A stretch of DNA of 64,000 bases, taken from Oceanisphaera litoralis. Its GTDB lineage: Bacteria; Pseudomonadota; Gammaproteobacteria; Enterobacterales; Aeromonadaceae. The stretch covers positions 135,185 through 199,184 of the forward strand of contig NZ_JAFBBE010000003.1 of the NCBI RefSeq assembly GCF_016907015.1, in the 5' to 3' direction. Under the pieces are notes generated by a model. It was not told the origin of the DNA and searched no databases. It was given only the letters and a program-made list of their open reading frames with translations. The position numbers and the translations under genes were made by a program. Positions 20,019 to 29,948 of the stretch are shown piece by piece. Positions within the stretch are counted from its first letter, which is position 1; each line of letters opens with the position of its first letter.

Positions 20019-20251
20019 CGTCGCCCCCGCGAAGGCGGGGGTTCATGAGCACCGTATACATGATGGAATGAGCACCGCGAATTCCAACAATGCCAGCATT
20101 ACCGGCACCACTTTTGTTGGCATTCGCTTCGCTCATCACAACCTACTGCACCGAACACCGTAGGTTGGAATGAGCACCGCGAATTCCAACAATTCCAACA
20201 TTACCGGCACCACTTTTGTCGGGATTCGCTTCGCTCATCACCAACCTACTG
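20019..20251. repeat. cluster of palindromic repeats downstream of metG
   Basis: First is one CCCCCGCGAAGGCGGGGG unit (20022-20042). Then come two consecutive copies (about 20056-20145 and 20160-20251) of a larger palindrome whose left arm is GTAGGTTGGAATGAGCACCG and whose right arm is GCATTCGCTTCGCTCATC with AACCTAC. The first copy has a decayed left end. These fill most of the 326-bp metG-sdaA gap, which holds no gene. Confidence 0.8.
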
Positions 20252-20263
20252 CGGCCCAAATGC

Positions 20264-20289
20264 AAAAAACCCGCCGAAGCGGGTTTTTT
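20264..20289. terminator. bidirectional terminator between metG and sdaA
   Basis: A perfect 11-bp stem AAAAAACCCGC/GCGGGTTTTTT with a CGAA loop has A and T runs on both sides. It can serve both convergent genes. Confidence 0.88.
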
Positions 20290-20332
20290 CATTTCACTCC
20301 TTACCCCTCACCCCTTACGGCAAGGGTCGGCA

Positions 20333-21715
20333 TCAACATTCGATGATGTTGACTGCCAGACCGCCGCGGGCGGTTTCCTTGTACTTGCTTTTCATGTCCA
20401 TGCCGGTTTCGCGCATGGTCTTGATCACCTTGTCCAGCGAGACTTTATGCTCGCCGTCGCCGCGTAACGCCAGGCGGCTGGCATTAATCGCCTTGACCGC
20501 GCCCATGGCGTTGCGTTCGATACAAGGCACCTGAACCAGACCACCGACCGGATCACAGGTTAACCCTAAGTTGTGCTCCATACCGATTTCGGCCGCATTC
20601 TCTACATGTTCTATGGTGCCGCCGACGACGGCGGTCAATGCCGCCGCCGCCATGGAGCAGGCCACACCGACCTCGCCCTGGCAACCCACTTCGGCACCGG
20701 AGATGGAGGCATTTTCCTTGTACAGGATGCCAATGGCCGCGGCAGTCAGAAAGTACTGAACCAGCACATCGTCATCCACCGGCTGCACGAACTTGTCGTA
20801 ATAATGCAGCACCGCCGGAAGTATGCCCGCAGCACCGTTGGTCGGGGCCGTCACTACCCGGCCACCGGCGGCGTTTTCTTCGTTCACCGCCATGGCAAAC
20901 AAGTCGACCCACTCCATGACACTCAGCGGATCCTTGTTATAGGAAGACTCGCTGTTTAATTTGCGCAGCAAGGAAGGAGCACGACGCCTTAATTTCAGGC
21001 CACCTGACAAAATGCCCTCGGTCTTGCAGCCGCGAGCGACACAATCCTTCATCACCTGCCACAGCTTGCGCAAGCCGGCAATAATCTCTTCTTCACTGCG
21101 GTTGACCTTTTCGTTGGCCATCATCAAGCCGCTGATCGACATGCCGTTTTCACGGCATAACTGCAGTAATTGATCACCGCTTTTAAAAGGAAACGGCACC
21201 GGTTTGGAGCTCGACTCGGCGACAGCACTGGCCTTGGTGTCGGCAAACTCCTCCGCCTTGACGATAAAGCCGCCGCCGATGGAATAGTAGGACTGCTCAT
21301 GCAGCAACTGCTCGCCCTCGAACGCGCGGCAGGTCATGCCGTTGCTGTGCAGCGGCAGCGTCTTGCGGCGATGGAACACGATGGCTCCGCTGCGGGGAAA
21401 GGCCGCCGTCTGACTCTGGTTGAGCAGTATTTCCTGGCTGGACTCGACCCGTTCCAGAAAGCCCGGGATCATGTCCACGTCCACCGTTTCAGGATCGAAG
21501 CCGCCCAGACCCAGGATCACCGCCTTGCCGGTACCGTGGCCGATGCCGGTCTGGCCCAGAGAGCCGAACAATTCTACCTCTACCCGGCTGGTTCGGGTCA
21601 GAATGCCCTGCTGTGCCATGGCTTTTACAAAGTCATGGGCCGCCCGCATCGGCCCCACGGTATGGGAAGAGGACGGACCGATACCAATACTGAACATATC
21701 GAACACGCTGATCAT
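20333..21715 (-). CDS. sdaA: L-serine ammonia-lyase (iron-sulfur dependent)
   Basis: Converts L-serine to pyruvate and ammonia using an oxygen-labile 4Fe-4S cluster. The beta (about 1-150) and alpha domains are fused. The start [21 protein letters not shown] is typical. Cluster ligands are expected among the conserved Cys residues of [19 protein letters not shown] and [12 protein letters not shown]. The frame is open to 21733, but MISVF at 21715 has GGAG nine bases upstream and is the family start (460 residues). The order pabB-nudL-sdaA is the same as in E. coli. Confidence 0.94.
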   Translation of the reverse strand: MISVFDMFSIGIGPSSSHTVGPMRAAHDFVKAMAQQGILTRTSRVEVELFGSLGQTGIGHGTGKAVILGLGGFDPETVDVDMIPGFLERVESSQEILLNQSQTAAFPRSGAIVFHRRKTLPLHSNGMTCRAFEGEQLLHEQSYYSIGGGFIVKAEEFADTKASAVAESSSKPVPFPFKSGDQLLQLCRENGMSISGLMMANEKVNRSEEEIIAGLRKLWQVMKDCVARGCKTEGILSGGLKLRRRAPSLLRKLNSESSYNKDPLSVMEWVDLFAMAVNEENAAGGRVVTAPTNGAAGILPAVLHYYDKFVQPVDDDVLVQYFLTAAAIGILYKENASISGAEVGCQGEVGVACSMAAAALTAVVGGTIEHVENAAEIGMEHNLGLTCDPVGGLVQVPCIERNAMGAVKAINASRLALRGDGEHKVSLDKVIKTMRETGMDMKSKYKETARGGLAVNIIEC

Positions 21716-21857
21716 GGCAAGACTCCAAAACACTGATGGTGACAGAATACAACGGCTACACAGGCAACCGGCGTAACAGGACTAGAGTTTAAGCCGAGCC
21801 AACAGGCTCACTCAACTATTATTGAATGATTGTAAGTTTATTTTAGTAACAACCCAA

Positions 21858-21918
21858 CAACTTTTTTAACAGCAACTTTTTTAACAATAACTTTTTTAAC
21901 AGCAACTTTTTTTAACAA
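21858..21918. repeat. 15-bp AT-rich tandem repeat, four copies
   Basis: Four consecutive units of the form CAACTTTTTTAACAG (21858-21872, 21873-21887, 21888-21902, 21903-21918, the last with one extra T) lie between the sdaA start and the nudL stop. The rest of the 245-bp gap would contain the sdaA promoter, since both genes read leftward. Confidence 0.9.
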
Positions 21919-21960
21919 CAGCGGGGATGCCGACGCCGTGTGGGCGATGGGGATCGCCCG

Positions 21961-22524
21961 TCAGCGGGCAATCTGTCGGGCGAATTGATGAATAACGGCT
22001 GCGGTGATACCCCAGATCCAGACCCCATGCCAGCGAATGAACACCACCCGGTGCCAGCGGCCCTGGCGGCGCAGGGTAAACAGATGGTGATGACGCAAGT
22101 CCAGCACATAGTCCAACGGCACCCGAAACAACTCTTCTACCTCCGCCGGATTAAGAATGAACTCGGGCTGCCCTTCGATCACCCCGACGAAGGGGGTCAG
22201 CGCGAAACCCGATATGGTGTGCTGGGCCCGCAGTCGCGCCAGTGGGCGACACAACTCGGGCGCCAGCCCTATTTCTTCCCAGCTTTCGCGCAGCGCCGTG
22301 TGCCACAGGCTGGCGTCGGTGCTGTCCGCCCGCCCCCCGGGAAAGCTGACCTGGCCCGGATGCTGGCGCAAATGGCGGCTGCGACGGGTCAATACCAGCT
22401 CCAGCCCCTGCTCCGCCTTCAGCAAAGGCACCAGCACCGCCGCCGGATAGGCGTGATCCGGCAGGTGCGGATCTGCCTGCGGCGGCAAGAGGTTGATGCG
22501 GGTTTTCAGCTCGTCCAACGTCAT
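21961..22524 (-). CDS. nudL: CoA pyrophosphatase, Nudix family (NudL)
   Basis: A 187-residue Nudix hydrolase. The CoA-specific signature upstream of the Nudix box is clear: LVLTRRSRHLRQHPGQVSF followed by PGG. The Nudix box core ALRESWEEIGL follows. This class cleaves CoA and its derivatives to phosphopantetheine and adenosine 3',5'-bisphosphate. The true start is ATG 22524, overlapping the pabB stop (ATGA), although the frame stays open further upstream. E. coli nudL has the same neighbours. Confidence 0.92.
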   Translation of the reverse strand: MTLDELKTRINLLPPQADPHLPDHAYPAAVLVPLLKAEQGLELVLTRRSRHLRQHPGQVSFPGGRADSTDASLWHTALRESWEEIGLAPELCRPLARLRAQHTISGFALTPFVGVIEGQPEFILNPAEVEELFRVPLDYVLDLRHHHLFTLRRQGRWHRVVFIRWHGVWIWGITAAVIHQFARQIAR

Positions 22525-23897
22525 AATGCTTCCAGCACCGGCAGTATCTTGCCCAGCTTGTCGAACAGCTCCTGATATTCCGCCGCGGCCTGGGAGTCGG
22601 CCACCACGCCGCCGCCGGCCCAGCAATAAAGCCGGTTCTGCTCGGCCAGCAGGGTGCGGATGGTAATGCTGGTGTCCATGCGGCCGTGGGCGCTGATATA
22701 ACCGATACTGCCGCAATAGCCGTGGCGCCGATGTGGCTCCAGCTCTTCGATGATCTCCATGGCCCGCACCTTGGGGGCGCCGGTGATGGAGCCGCCGGGA
22801 AAGGTGGCCGCCAGCAGCTCGCAGCCATCCAGACCGGGCGCCAGCTCGCCGGTGATGGTCGACACCAGATGATGCACCGCCGGGAACGACTCGATGGCAA
22901 ACAGCGAGGGCACCTTGACCGTGCCCGGCACACAGACCCGGCCGATGTCGTTGCGCAGCAGGTCCACTATCATCAGGTTTTCGGCCCTGTCCTTGGGCGC
23001 CTCACTCAGCTCCCGAGCGAGGCGACGGTCTTCGGCGGCGGTACTGCCCCTGGGCCGGGTACCCTTGATGGGTTTGGTTTCGACCCGCCGCCCGTCCAGG
23101 GCGATAAAACGCTCGGGCGACAGGCTCAGCACCCGGCTGTCGGGCAGGTGCAGAAAGGCGGAAAAGGGCGCCCGGTTGTGCTCACTGAGATGACGATAGG
23201 CCTGCCAGGCGTCACCATTGAAGCGGGTCTCGAAGCGCAGGGTCAGGTTTATCTGATAACAGTCGCCGGCCTGCAGATACTGCTGTACCCGGTTAAAGCT
23301 TTCTGCATACTCGGCCGCCGTCTTGTTGGCCTGCCAGGTACCGGTGAGGTGAAAGGGTTCCGGTGTTAGCGCCTGCTGCGCCTGCCACCAGGCCAGACGA
23401 GACGCCAGTGCCCCCTCGTCACCCAGCACCAGCAGATGGGCCTGGCCCTGTTCCCGATCTATCACCCAGGCCCAGTCGAAAATACCCACCGCCATGTCCG
23501 GGGTGGCCAGCTCCTTGATGGCCAGCGTCGGCAGTCGCTCCAGCCGGCGGCCCAAATCGTAACAGAACAGGCCCAGGGCCCCGCCGGCAAAGGGCAGATG
23601 TTGATATGCATCGGGCAAGGTTACCGAGCCAATCAGCTCATCTTGCCATGTTTTTAATAATACAAAAGGCGACTCGGTTGAGGTTTGACGTGCGCCCTTA
23701 TACTCGATCACCGTTTCGTCACCGCGGGTCACCAGGGTGGCCCGCGGCTGGGCGCTGATGATGTGAAAACGGCTATCGCTGCCGCCTGGTGCGGCAGACT
23801 CAAGCAGCATGGCCCAGGGCAATTCGGCAATCGAAGAAAAGAAATCATGCACCGAGCCGGCAAACGGCTGGCTGTGAATGTGTAAAGGCAGTCCCAT
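22521..23897 (-). CDS. pabB: aminodeoxychorismate synthase component I
   Basis: Converts chorismate plus ammonia to 4-amino-4-deoxychorismate for folate synthesis, with PabA as glutaminase partner. The 458-residue protein has an N-terminal TrpE/PabB-type domain and a C-terminal chorismate-binding domain with KPIKGTRPRG, FPGGSITGAPKVRAMEII and GYISAHGRMDTSI. It overlaps nudL by four bases. PabA is not in this window. Confidence 0.95.
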   Translation of the reverse strand: MGLPLHIHSQPFAGSVHDFFSSIAELPWAMLLESAAPGGSDSRFHIISAQPRATLVTRGDETVIEYKGARQTSTESPFVLLKTWQDELIGSVTLPDAYQHLPFAGGALGLFCYDLGRRLERLPTLAIKELATPDMAVGIFDWAWVIDREQGQAHLLVLGDEGALASRLAWWQAQQALTPEPFHLTGTWQANKTAAEYAESFNRVQQYLQAGDCYQINLTLRFETRFNGDAWQAYRHLSEHNRAPFSAFLHLPDSRVLSLSPERFIALDGRRVETKPIKGTRPRGSTAAEDRRLARELSEAPKDRAENLMIVDLLRNDIGRVCVPGTVKVPSLFAIESFPAVHHLVSTITGELAPGLDGCELLAATFPGGSITGAPKVRAMEIIEELEPHRRHGYCGSIGYISAHGRMDTSITIRTLLAEQNRLYCWAGGGVVADSQAAAEYQELFDKLGKILPVLEAL

Positions 23898-24024
23898 TAA
23901 TGTAATCCACTCGACAGTTTTGGCATCTCATCCGGCGCTCAGGCTGGCCAGCCGGGGGCCGCCAAGCGTATCATAGGGCCACTGATAACAATACAGAGCT
24001 ATGCCCGCCAACTCAGAGGAAGCC

Positions 24025-25545
24025 ATGAGCATTATCAAGAAGCAGGATTTTATCGACTCCGTTGCCGATGCGCTGCAATACATCTCCTACTACCATCCGC
24101 TGGACTTCGTTCAGGCACTGGAAAAAGCCTACAACAAAGAGCAGAGCCAGGCCGCCAAGGACGCTATCGCCCAGATCCTGATCAACTCGCGCATGTCTGC
24201 CGAAGGTCACAGACCCATCTGCCAGGATACCGGCATCGTCACCTGTTTCGTCAAAATCGGCATGCAGGTGCAGTGGGATACCGACATGACGGTGCAGGAA
24301 ATGGTGGATGAAGGGGTACGTCGCGGCTACGGCCATCCCGATAACCCCCTGCGTGCCAGCATAGTGGCCGACCCCGCCGGTCGCCGCATCAACACCAAGG
24401 ACAACGCTCCTGCCGTGGTGCACATCGACATGGTGGCCGGTAACGAGGTCGAAGTGGCCATTGCCGCCAAGGGCGGCGGCTCCGAGAACAAGTCCAAGAT
24501 GGTGATGCTCAACCCGTCCGACGACATCGTCGAATGGGTGCTGAAAACCCTGCCCACCATGGGCGCCGGCTGGTGCCCGCCCGGCATGCTCGGTATCGGC
24601 ATCGGCGGCACCGCCGAAAAGGCCGCTGTGCTGGCCAAGGAATCGCTGATGGATCCGGTCGACATTCATGATCTGATCGAACGTGGCGCCGAAACCACCG
24701 AAGAAAAACTGCGTCTGGAAATCTTCGAAAAAGCCAACAAACTGGGCATCGGCGCCCAGGGTCTGGGTGGCCTCACTACAGTGGTAGACATCAAGATCAA
24801 GTCCGCCCCCACCCACGCGGCCTCCAAGCCGGTGGTGATGATCCCCAACTGTGCCGCCACCCGTCACGTGCATTTTCATCTGGACGGCTCCGGTCCCGCC
24901 GAGCTGACCCCGCCCCGGCTTGAAGACTGGCCGGAAGTGACCTGGGAAGTGGGCGAAAACGTGCGCCGGGTCAACCTGGATACCGTGACCCGCACCGACA
25001 TTGCCGAATGGAAGATGGGCGAAACCGTGCTGCTGTCCGGCAAGCTGCTCACCGGCCGCGACGCCGCCCACAAGCGCATTCAGGAAATGCTCAACAACGG
25101 CGAAGCTCTGCCGGTCGATTTCAAGGATCGTTTCATCTATTACGTGGGTCCGGTTGATGCCATCGGCAACGAAGCGGTCGGCCCCGCCGGCCCCACTACC
25201 TCTACCCGCATGGACAAGTTCACCGACATGATGCTGGAGCAGGCCGGTCTGATGGGCATGGTCGGCAAGGCCGAGCGTGGCCCGGCCACCGTCGACTCCA
25301 TCCAGAAGCACAAGGCCGTTTACCTGATGGCCGTGGGTGGCGCCGCCTACCTTGTGGCCAAGGCGGTGAAGAAGGCCCGGGTCGTGGCGTTTGAAGATCT
25401 GGGCATGGAAGCCATCTACGAATTCGACGTGGAAGACATGCCGGTCACGGTGGCGGTCGACAGCGAGGGCAACAATGCCCACGTCGCCGGTCCCGCCATC
25501 TGGAAAGCCAGAATCGAAGAACTGGATGCCAGAATGAAAGTCTGA
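24025..25545 (+). CDS. fumA: class I (iron-sulfur) fumarate hydratase
   Basis: Interconverts fumarate and malate in the TCA cycle with a 4Fe-4S cluster. The 506-residue protein fuses the alpha (tartrate dehydratase-like) and beta domains. Cluster Cys candidates lie in RPICQDTGIVTCF and MIPNCAATRHVHF, and the beta domain has GPAGPTTSTRMDKF. An in-frame ATG lies at 24001, but AGAGGA precedes ATG 24025 (MSIIKKQDFIDS), the family start. It is a single gene ending in a terminator. Which class I paralogue it matches (FumA or FumB) cannot be told. Confidence 0.93.
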   Translation: MSIIKKQDFIDSVADALQYISYYHPLDFVQALEKAYNKEQSQAAKDAIAQILINSRMSAEGHRPICQDTGIVTCFVKIGMQVQWDTDMTVQEMVDEGVRRGYGHPDNPLRASIVADPAGRRINTKDNAPAVVHIDMVAGNEVEVAIAAKGGGSENKSKMVMLNPSDDIVEWVLKTLPTMGAGWCPPGMLGIGIGGTAEKAAVLAKESLMDPVDIHDLIERGAETTEEKLRLEIFEKANKLGIGAQGLGGLTTVVDIKIKSAPTHAASKPVVMIPNCAATRHVHFHLDGSGPAELTPPRLEDWPEVTWEVGENVRRVNLDTVTRTDIAEWKMGETVLLSGKLLTGRDAAHKRIQEMLNNGEALPVDFKDRFIYYVGPVDAIGNEAVGPAGPTTSTRMDKFTDMMLEQAGLMGMVGKAERGPATVDSIQKHKAVYLMAVGGAAYLVAKAVKKARVVAFEDLGMEAIYEFDVEDMPVTVAVDSEGNNAHVAGPAIWKARIEELDARMKV

Positions 25546-25575
25546 CTCTCGATAGTGTCCCGATAATGAACGACC

Positions 25576-25600
25576 AAGCCCGGCCACGCCGGGCTTTTTT
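25576..25600 (+). terminator. rho-independent terminator of the fumarase gene
   Basis: A 9-bp stem AAGCCCGGC/GCCGGGCTT with a CAC loop is followed by T residues, 30 bp after the stop codon. Confidence 0.9.
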
Positions 25601-25644
25601 GTATCGTTTTTTGTTGGGTCGACTTATTTTTAGGTGAGTACGAC

Positions 25645-25744
25645 TGGTCCATTGAAATGGACCCTACGCAAGTTTTGTAGGGTCGAATTTATTCGACCAA
25701 AGGTTTGACTCCCGGGCCTGCTGGTCCAATAAATTGGACCCTAC
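25645..25744. repeat. TAGGGTC palindromic repeat cluster
   Basis: Three palindromic units of the form GGTCCA-ATTGGACCCTAC or GTAGGGTCGAATTTATTCGA stand in a row (25645-25667, 25677-25698, 25722-25744). Related units form the hairpin at 27578-27647. No gene is seen in 25601-25956. Confidence 0.8.
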
Positions 25745-25836
25745 GAGACGGACAAGCCTGCGGTTGTTGTAGCCGCCGCTTCAGCTGGCGGATCAAACCA
25801 CGCAGGGCTATCAGATCCGGAGCCGTTTTTACGACA

Positions 25837-25903
25837 CGTCATCTCCGCGAAGGCGGAGGTCCATCGCACAGGGCGCTGGATTCCCGCCTTCGCGGGAATG
25901 ACA
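25837..25903. repeat. dispersed palindromic repeat, CGTCA-TTCCCGCGAAGG family
   Basis: Two inverted units, CTCCGCGAAGGCGGAG and TTCCCGCCTTCGCGGGAA, are separated by about 15 bp with CGTCA/TGACA ends. This is the same family as at 9527-9630 and 57606-57746. Confidence 0.8.
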
Positions 25904-25956
25904 AAAGAGGATCTGCGGAAATGACGGTATCGATTACGCCGGCGAGCACCGGGATG

Positions 25957-26229
25957 TCACCCGGTCTCGAAGCCGTGATGCCCGACCGGGGCCACGTCTT
26001 CTTCGCTGATGCCGTCTACCACCGCCGTATCGGGCCCGCGCCGCAGCCAGTTCACCAGCTGTCGTACCCGGGCGGCCTCGCCTTCGGCAAACACTTCCAC
26101 CCGCCCGTCCGGCAAATTGCGGGCATAGCCGCGCACGCCCAGTTTTTCCGCCTCGCACTGGGTATAAAAGCGAAAGCTCACCCCCTGCACGGTGCCGCTG
26201 ACCCGGATTATTTTTGCGATTTCAGTCAT
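25957..26229 (-). CDS. acyP: acylphosphatase
   Basis: A 90-residue enzyme hydrolysing acyl phosphates. The signature [16 protein letters not shown] carries the catalytic Arg, and [17 protein letters not shown] carries the catalytic Asn. The usual VQGVGFR has Ser in place of the second Gly. The start at 26229 ([12 protein letters not shown]) has GGGAG upstream and fits family length; the longer open frame to 26319 runs into the promoter region of divergent rlmI. Confidence 0.93.
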   Translation of the reverse strand: MTEIAKIIRVSGTVQGVSFRFYTQCEAEKLGVRGYARNLPDGRVEVFAEGEAARVRQLVNWLRRGPDTAVVDGISEEDVAPVGHHGFETG

Positions 26230-26305
26230 CTTGCTCGCTCCCCGTTTGTGTTTTATTCCGTCCCCCCCTAGAATTATGCCCCTTTTCCAGTTAGCAGCCC
26301 AGCCT

Positions 26306-27499
26306 ATGACCAGCTCCATTACCCTTATCGCCGGACGTGAAAAGTCCCTTCTTCGCCGTCACCCCTGGGTGTTTTCCCGTGCCGTCGACAAGGTACAGGG
26401 CCAGCCCAATGCCGGTGATACCGTCGAGATCCTGAGCCAGAAAGGCCAGTGGCTCGGTCGGGGTTTCTATTCGCCCCAGTCCCAGATCCGCGCCCGGGTA
26501 TGGACCTTCGATCAAGACGAAGCGGTCGACGAGGCCTTCTTTCTGCGTCGCCTGGAGCGGGCTAGGGCCGGCCGCCAGCCGATGATTGCCGAACAGGGCC
26601 TGACCGGCTACCGCCTCTGTGCCGCCGAGTCCGACGGTCTGCCCGGCGTCACCATCGACGTGTACGCCGATGTGGTGGTCTGTCAGCTGTTGAGCACCGG
26701 TGCCGAGCGCTGGCGCTCCGCCATCGTCAAGGCGCTGACCACCCTGTATCCGGATACCTGTATCTATGAGCGTTCCGACGTGGCGGTACGCAAGAAAGAA
26801 GGCCTGAAAGAGCGCAAAGGGCTGCTGGCCGGCACCCTGCCAACGCAACCGGTGGTGATCGAAGAAAACGACGGCGTGCGCATCCTGGTCGACGTGGAGC
26901 AGGGTCACAAGACCGGCTTCTATCTGGATCAGCGCGACAACCGCCGCATTGCCGCCCGTTATTGCGAACACAAGCGGGTGCTCAACTGCTTCAGCTACAC
27001 CGGCACCTTCGGCGTTTATGCGCTCAAGGGCGGCGCCAATGAAGTGGTGAACGTGGACATGTCCGAGTCCGCGCTGGCGCTGGCGAAGCAGAATGTCGAA
27101 CTGAACCAGCTGGATCTGAGCCGGGCCCGCTTCGAACAGGCCGATGTGTTCAAGCTGCTGCGCGAATACCGGGATCAGGGCCAGCGCTTCGACGTCATCG
27201 TGCTGGACCCGCCCAAGTTCGCGGAAAGCAAGGCCCAGCTCAACGGTGCCTGCCGCGGTTATAAAGACATCAACATGCTGGCCTTTCAGCTACTCAATGC
27301 CGGCGGCGTGCTGCTGACCTTCTCCTGCTCCGGCCTGATGACCCAGGATCTGTTCCAGAAAATCGTCGCCGACGCAGCGCTGGACGCAGGCCGCGATGCC
27401 CAGATCCTGGAACGACTGAATCAGGCCGCCGATCACCCCATCGGCACCGCCTACCCGGAAGGCCACTACCTGAAAGGGCTGGTGGTTCGCGCCTGGTAA
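26306..27499 (+). CDS. rlmI: 23S rRNA m5C1962 methyltransferase RlmI
   Basis: Methylates C1962 of 23S rRNA. The 397-residue protein (E. coli 396) has an N-terminal PUA domain ([18 protein letters not shown]), a middle EEHEB-type linker, and a SAM-binding Rossmann domain with [30 protein letters not shown] and [12 protein letters not shown] typical conserved Cys lies in TFSCSGLM. The ATG at 26306 ([16 protein letters not shown]) was preferred to upstream starts at 26276 and 26192. It is divergent from acyP. Confidence 0.94.
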   Translation: MTSSITLIAGREKSLLRRHPWVFSRAVDKVQGQPNAGDTVEILSQKGQWLGRGFYSPQSQIRARVWTFDQDEAVDEAFFLRRLERARAGRQPMIAEQGLTGYRLCAAESDGLPGVTIDVYADVVVCQLLSTGAERWRSAIVKALTTLYPDTCIYERSDVAVRKKEGLKERKGLLAGTLPTQPVVIEENDGVRILVDVEQGHKTGFYLDQRDNRRIAARYCEHKRVLNCFSYTGTFGVYALKGGANEVVNVDMSESALALAKQNVELNQLDLSRARFEQADVFKLLREYRDQGQRFDVIVLDPPKFAESKAQLNGACRGYKDINMLAFQLLNAGGVLLTFSCSGLMTQDLFQKIVADAALDAGRDAQILERLNQAADHPIGTAYPEGHYLKGLVVRAW

Positions 27500-27577
27500 G
27501 ACGTTCATCTTGCACCTAATCGTGTTTTGGTAACCTTGTCCGACCCTACGCATAAAGACGCTGTTTGTTCGATTGTC

Positions 27578-27647
27578 GTAGGGTCGAATTCATTCGACCA
27601 ATGAGTGTGGCACAGAGGATAAAGCGGTCGAATGAATTCGACCCTAC
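27578..27647. repeat. 22-bp perfect inverted repeat, TAGGGTC family
   Basis: Positions 27578-27599 and 27626-27647 are exact reverse complements (arm starts GTAGGGTCGAATTC) with a 26-base loop. Each arm is itself partly palindromic. A single arm-like fragment CGACCCTACG lies at 27540-27550. The rest of 27500-27781 contains the selD upstream region and no gene. Confidence 0.9.
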
Positions 27648-27781
27648 AGAAGGCAGTATGCCGGGGTTGATTTTCCCATCCCTTCTCCCCGATCCCCACC
27701 TCGTTCTGTTGCTCCAGATGCACCTTGCAGTAATTAGGAGTAACATAGGGCCTTTCCGTTAGTGACTCAAAGGAAGCCCAA

Positions 27782-28819
27782 GTGGAACCTATTCGCCTGA
27801 CCCAATACAGCCACGGCGCCGGCTGCGGCTGCAAAATCTCACCCAAGGTCCTCGACACCATACTGCACAGTCAACTGCCCCGTTTTAACGACCCGCGTCT
27901 GGTCGTCGGTAACGACAGCCGGGACGACGCCGCCGTGGTCGACATTGGCAACGGCATGGGCATTATCTCCACCACCGACTTTTTCATGCCGATCGTGGAC
28001 GACCCCTTTACCTTCGGCCGCATCGCCGCCACCAACGCCATCAGCGACATCTACGCCATGGGTGGCACCCCCATCACCGCCATCGCCATTCTCGGCTGGC
28101 CGGTCAATCTGCTGGCGCCGGAAATCGCCCAGCAGGTGATCGACGGCGGCCGCCAGGCCTGCTTTGATGCCGGTATTTCACTGGCCGGCGGTCACAGCAT
28201 AGATGCGCCCGAGCCCATCTTCGGGCTGGCGGTGACCGGCCAGATTGCACTCGATCGGGTCAAGCGCAACGACACCGCCGCCGCCGGTGATCGGCTGTTT
28301 CTGACCAAGCCGCTCGGCATCGGCATTCTGTCCACCGCCCAGAAGAAAGGCGTGCTGCTCGACGAACACGCCACCCTGGCCGCCGACATCATGTGCCAGC
28401 TCAACAAGCCGGGCCAGGACTTCGCGACCCTGGAGGGCGTGAGCGCCATGACCGACGTCACCGGCTTCGGCCTCATGGGTCACCTGCTGGAAGTGTGCGA
28501 AGGCGCCGATGTCAGTGCCACCCTCAAGATGGCCGACATACCGCTGCTGCCCGCCGTTGATCACTATCTGCAGGCCGGTGCCGTGCCCGGCGGCACCCTG
28601 CGCAACCTGGACGCCTATGGCCACAAGCTGGCCCCGCTCAGCCAGCGCCAGCAGCATATTCTGTGCGATCCCCAGACCAGCGGCGGCCTGCTGGTAGCGG
28701 TGCGCCCCGACGCGGTCGATGCCTTCCTGACCCTGGCCGCCAAACACGACCTTCACCTCTCCTCCATCGGCGAGCTGACCGCCGCGGGCGAGCATCGCAT
28801 CGAGGTGACGGGTGAGTGA
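27782..28819 (+). CDS. selD: selenide, water dikinase (selenophosphate synthase), GTG start
   Basis: Makes selenophosphate from selenide and ATP. The 345-residue product starts with GTG (GTG GAA CCT ATT CGC), supported by AAAGGAAG ten bases upstream. The catalytic segment [11 protein letters not shown] has Cys15 and Lys18, equivalent to E. coli Cys17 and Lys20, so this is a cysteine and not a selenocysteine form. It overlaps selU by eight bases, which points to selenophosphate use for 2-selenouridine in tRNA. No selA or selB lies in the window. Confidence 0.95.
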   Translation: MEPIRLTQYSHGAGCGCKISPKVLDTILHSQLPRFNDPRLVVGNDSRDDAAVVDIGNGMGIISTTDFFMPIVDDPFTFGRIAATNAISDIYAMGGTPITAIAILGWPVNLLAPEIAQQVIDGGRQACFDAGISLAGGHSIDAPEPIFGLAVTGQIALDRVKRNDTAAAGDRLFLTKPLGIGILSTAQKKGVLLDEHATLAADIMCQLNKPGQDFATLEGVSAMTDVTGFGLMGHLLEVCEGADVSATLKMADIPLLPAVDHYLQAGAVPGGTLRNLDAYGHKLAPLSQRQQHILCDPQTSGGLLVAVRPDAVDAFLTLAAKHDLHLSSIGELTAAGEHRIEVTGE

Positions 28820-29921
28820 GTCACACCAGGTGACCGAGCTGACCGCCGATTACGACCGGCTGCTCGGCGATGATATCCCACTGCTGGATCTGCGCGCCCC
28901 GGTGGAGTTTATCGAAGGGGCCTTCCCCCAGGCCTGCAACCTGCCGCTGATGAGCGATGAAGAACGGGCCCGGGTCGGCACCTGCTACAAGCAGCAGGGT
29001 CAGGCGGCGGCTATCGAGCTGGGTCACCAACTGGTGGCAGATGAGCTGCGCGAGCAACGGCTGCAAGGCTGGCTCGACTGGCTGGAGCAGCATCCGACCG
29101 GCGTTATCTACTGTTTTCGCGGCGGCCTGCGCAGCCAGACGGTACAGCAGTGGCTGCAAGATGCCGGTCGTCCGGTTACCCGGGTAGAAGGCGGTTACAA
29201 GGCGCTGCGTCGTCATCTGCTGCAAGAGATTGAAACCGGCTTCGAGCAACCGGGCTTCGTGCTGTCGGGGCTGACCGGCAGCGGCAAAACCGACTGGCTG
29301 GCCCGTACCCCGCTGGCGCTGGATCTGGAAGGCTATGCCCACCATCGCGGCTCCAGCTTCGGTCACTGGGGCGAACCCCAGCCCACGCCCATCGACTTCG
29401 AGAACCGGCTGGCCATCGCCCGCCTCAAGCAGCGTCGGGCCGGAATCCAGAGCTGGCTGGTAGAAGACGAAAGCGCCATGATTGGCCGCTGCCCGCTGCC
29501 GAAGAGCCTGTACCAGCGCATGCAGCGCACCCCCATTCTGTTGCTGGAAGTGCCCTTCGAGCAGCGGGTGCGCCAGATCCAGCACGATTACGTGGATGTG
29601 ATGCAAGGCCACTTCAACGGTGACCTGGCACGGCTGCAGGCCTATCTGCAAGACAGCCTCAAGCGGCTGTACAAACGGCTGGGCGACCGGGACTGGCGTC
29701 GACTGTCGCAGCAGATGACCGATGCCATCCATCAACAGCAACAGGGCTTTGGCAGCGACGGCCACCAGGAGTGGATCGCCGAGCTTCTCGGCCGCTATTA
29801 CGATCCCATCTATCAAAGGCATCAGGTCGATAAGGAAGATCGTATCATCAAGCGCGGCGAGGCCGATGAGCTGGCCGAGTGGCTGGCCAACCGGCCCGAG
29901 GCACAGACTACGCAAGCCTGA
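28812..29921 (+). CDS. selU: tRNA 2-selenouridine synthase (MnmH/SelU), GTG start
   Basis: Replaces sulfur by selenium at wobble 2-thiouridines of tRNAs. The N-terminal rhodanese domain has the catalytic Cys in [14 protein letters not shown] near residue 100. The P-loop domain follows with [11 protein letters not shown] near residue 157. Translation starts at GTG 28812, inside the end of selD (GTGAGTGAG), so the genes are coupled. At 369 residues it matches the E. coli protein length. Also called ybbB or mnmH. Confidence 0.94.
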   Translation: MSESHQVTELTADYDRLLGDDIPLLDLRAPVEFIEGAFPQACNLPLMSDEERARVGTCYKQQGQAAAIELGHQLVADELREQRLQGWLDWLEQHPTGVIYCFRGGLRSQTVQQWLQDAGRPVTRVEGGYKALRRHLLQEIETGFEQPGFVLSGLTGSGKTDWLARTPLALDLEGYAHHRGSSFGHWGEPQPTPIDFENRLAIARLKQRRAGIQSWLVEDESAMIGRCPLPKSLYQRMQRTPILLLEVPFEQRVRQIQHDYVDVMQGHFNGDLARLQAYLQDSLKRLYKRLGDRDWRRLSQQMTDAIHQQQQGFGSDGHQEWIAELLGRYYDPIYQRHQVDKEDRIIKRGEADELAEWLANRPEAQTTQA

Positions 29922-29948
29922 ATATTATGTTAAAGGAAGAATAAAGAA

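Noticed and set aside
22521..22524. frameshift between pabB and the Nudix gene
   Set aside because: It is a normal ATGA overlap of two complete genes in the same order as E. coli.
24013..25587. 524-codon open frame antisense to the fumarase gene, and similar long antisense frames over rne (6521-8017), metG (18027-19535), glpK (32100-33845) and the receiver-EAL gene (38782-40548)
   Set aside because: All lie opposite clear conserved genes, have low-complexity shadow compositions and no family motifs. High GC at third positions makes stops rare on the other strand.
27782..28819. selenocysteine-containing SelD
   Set aside because: The catalytic position is a Cys codon in GAGCGCK; there is no in-frame TGA.
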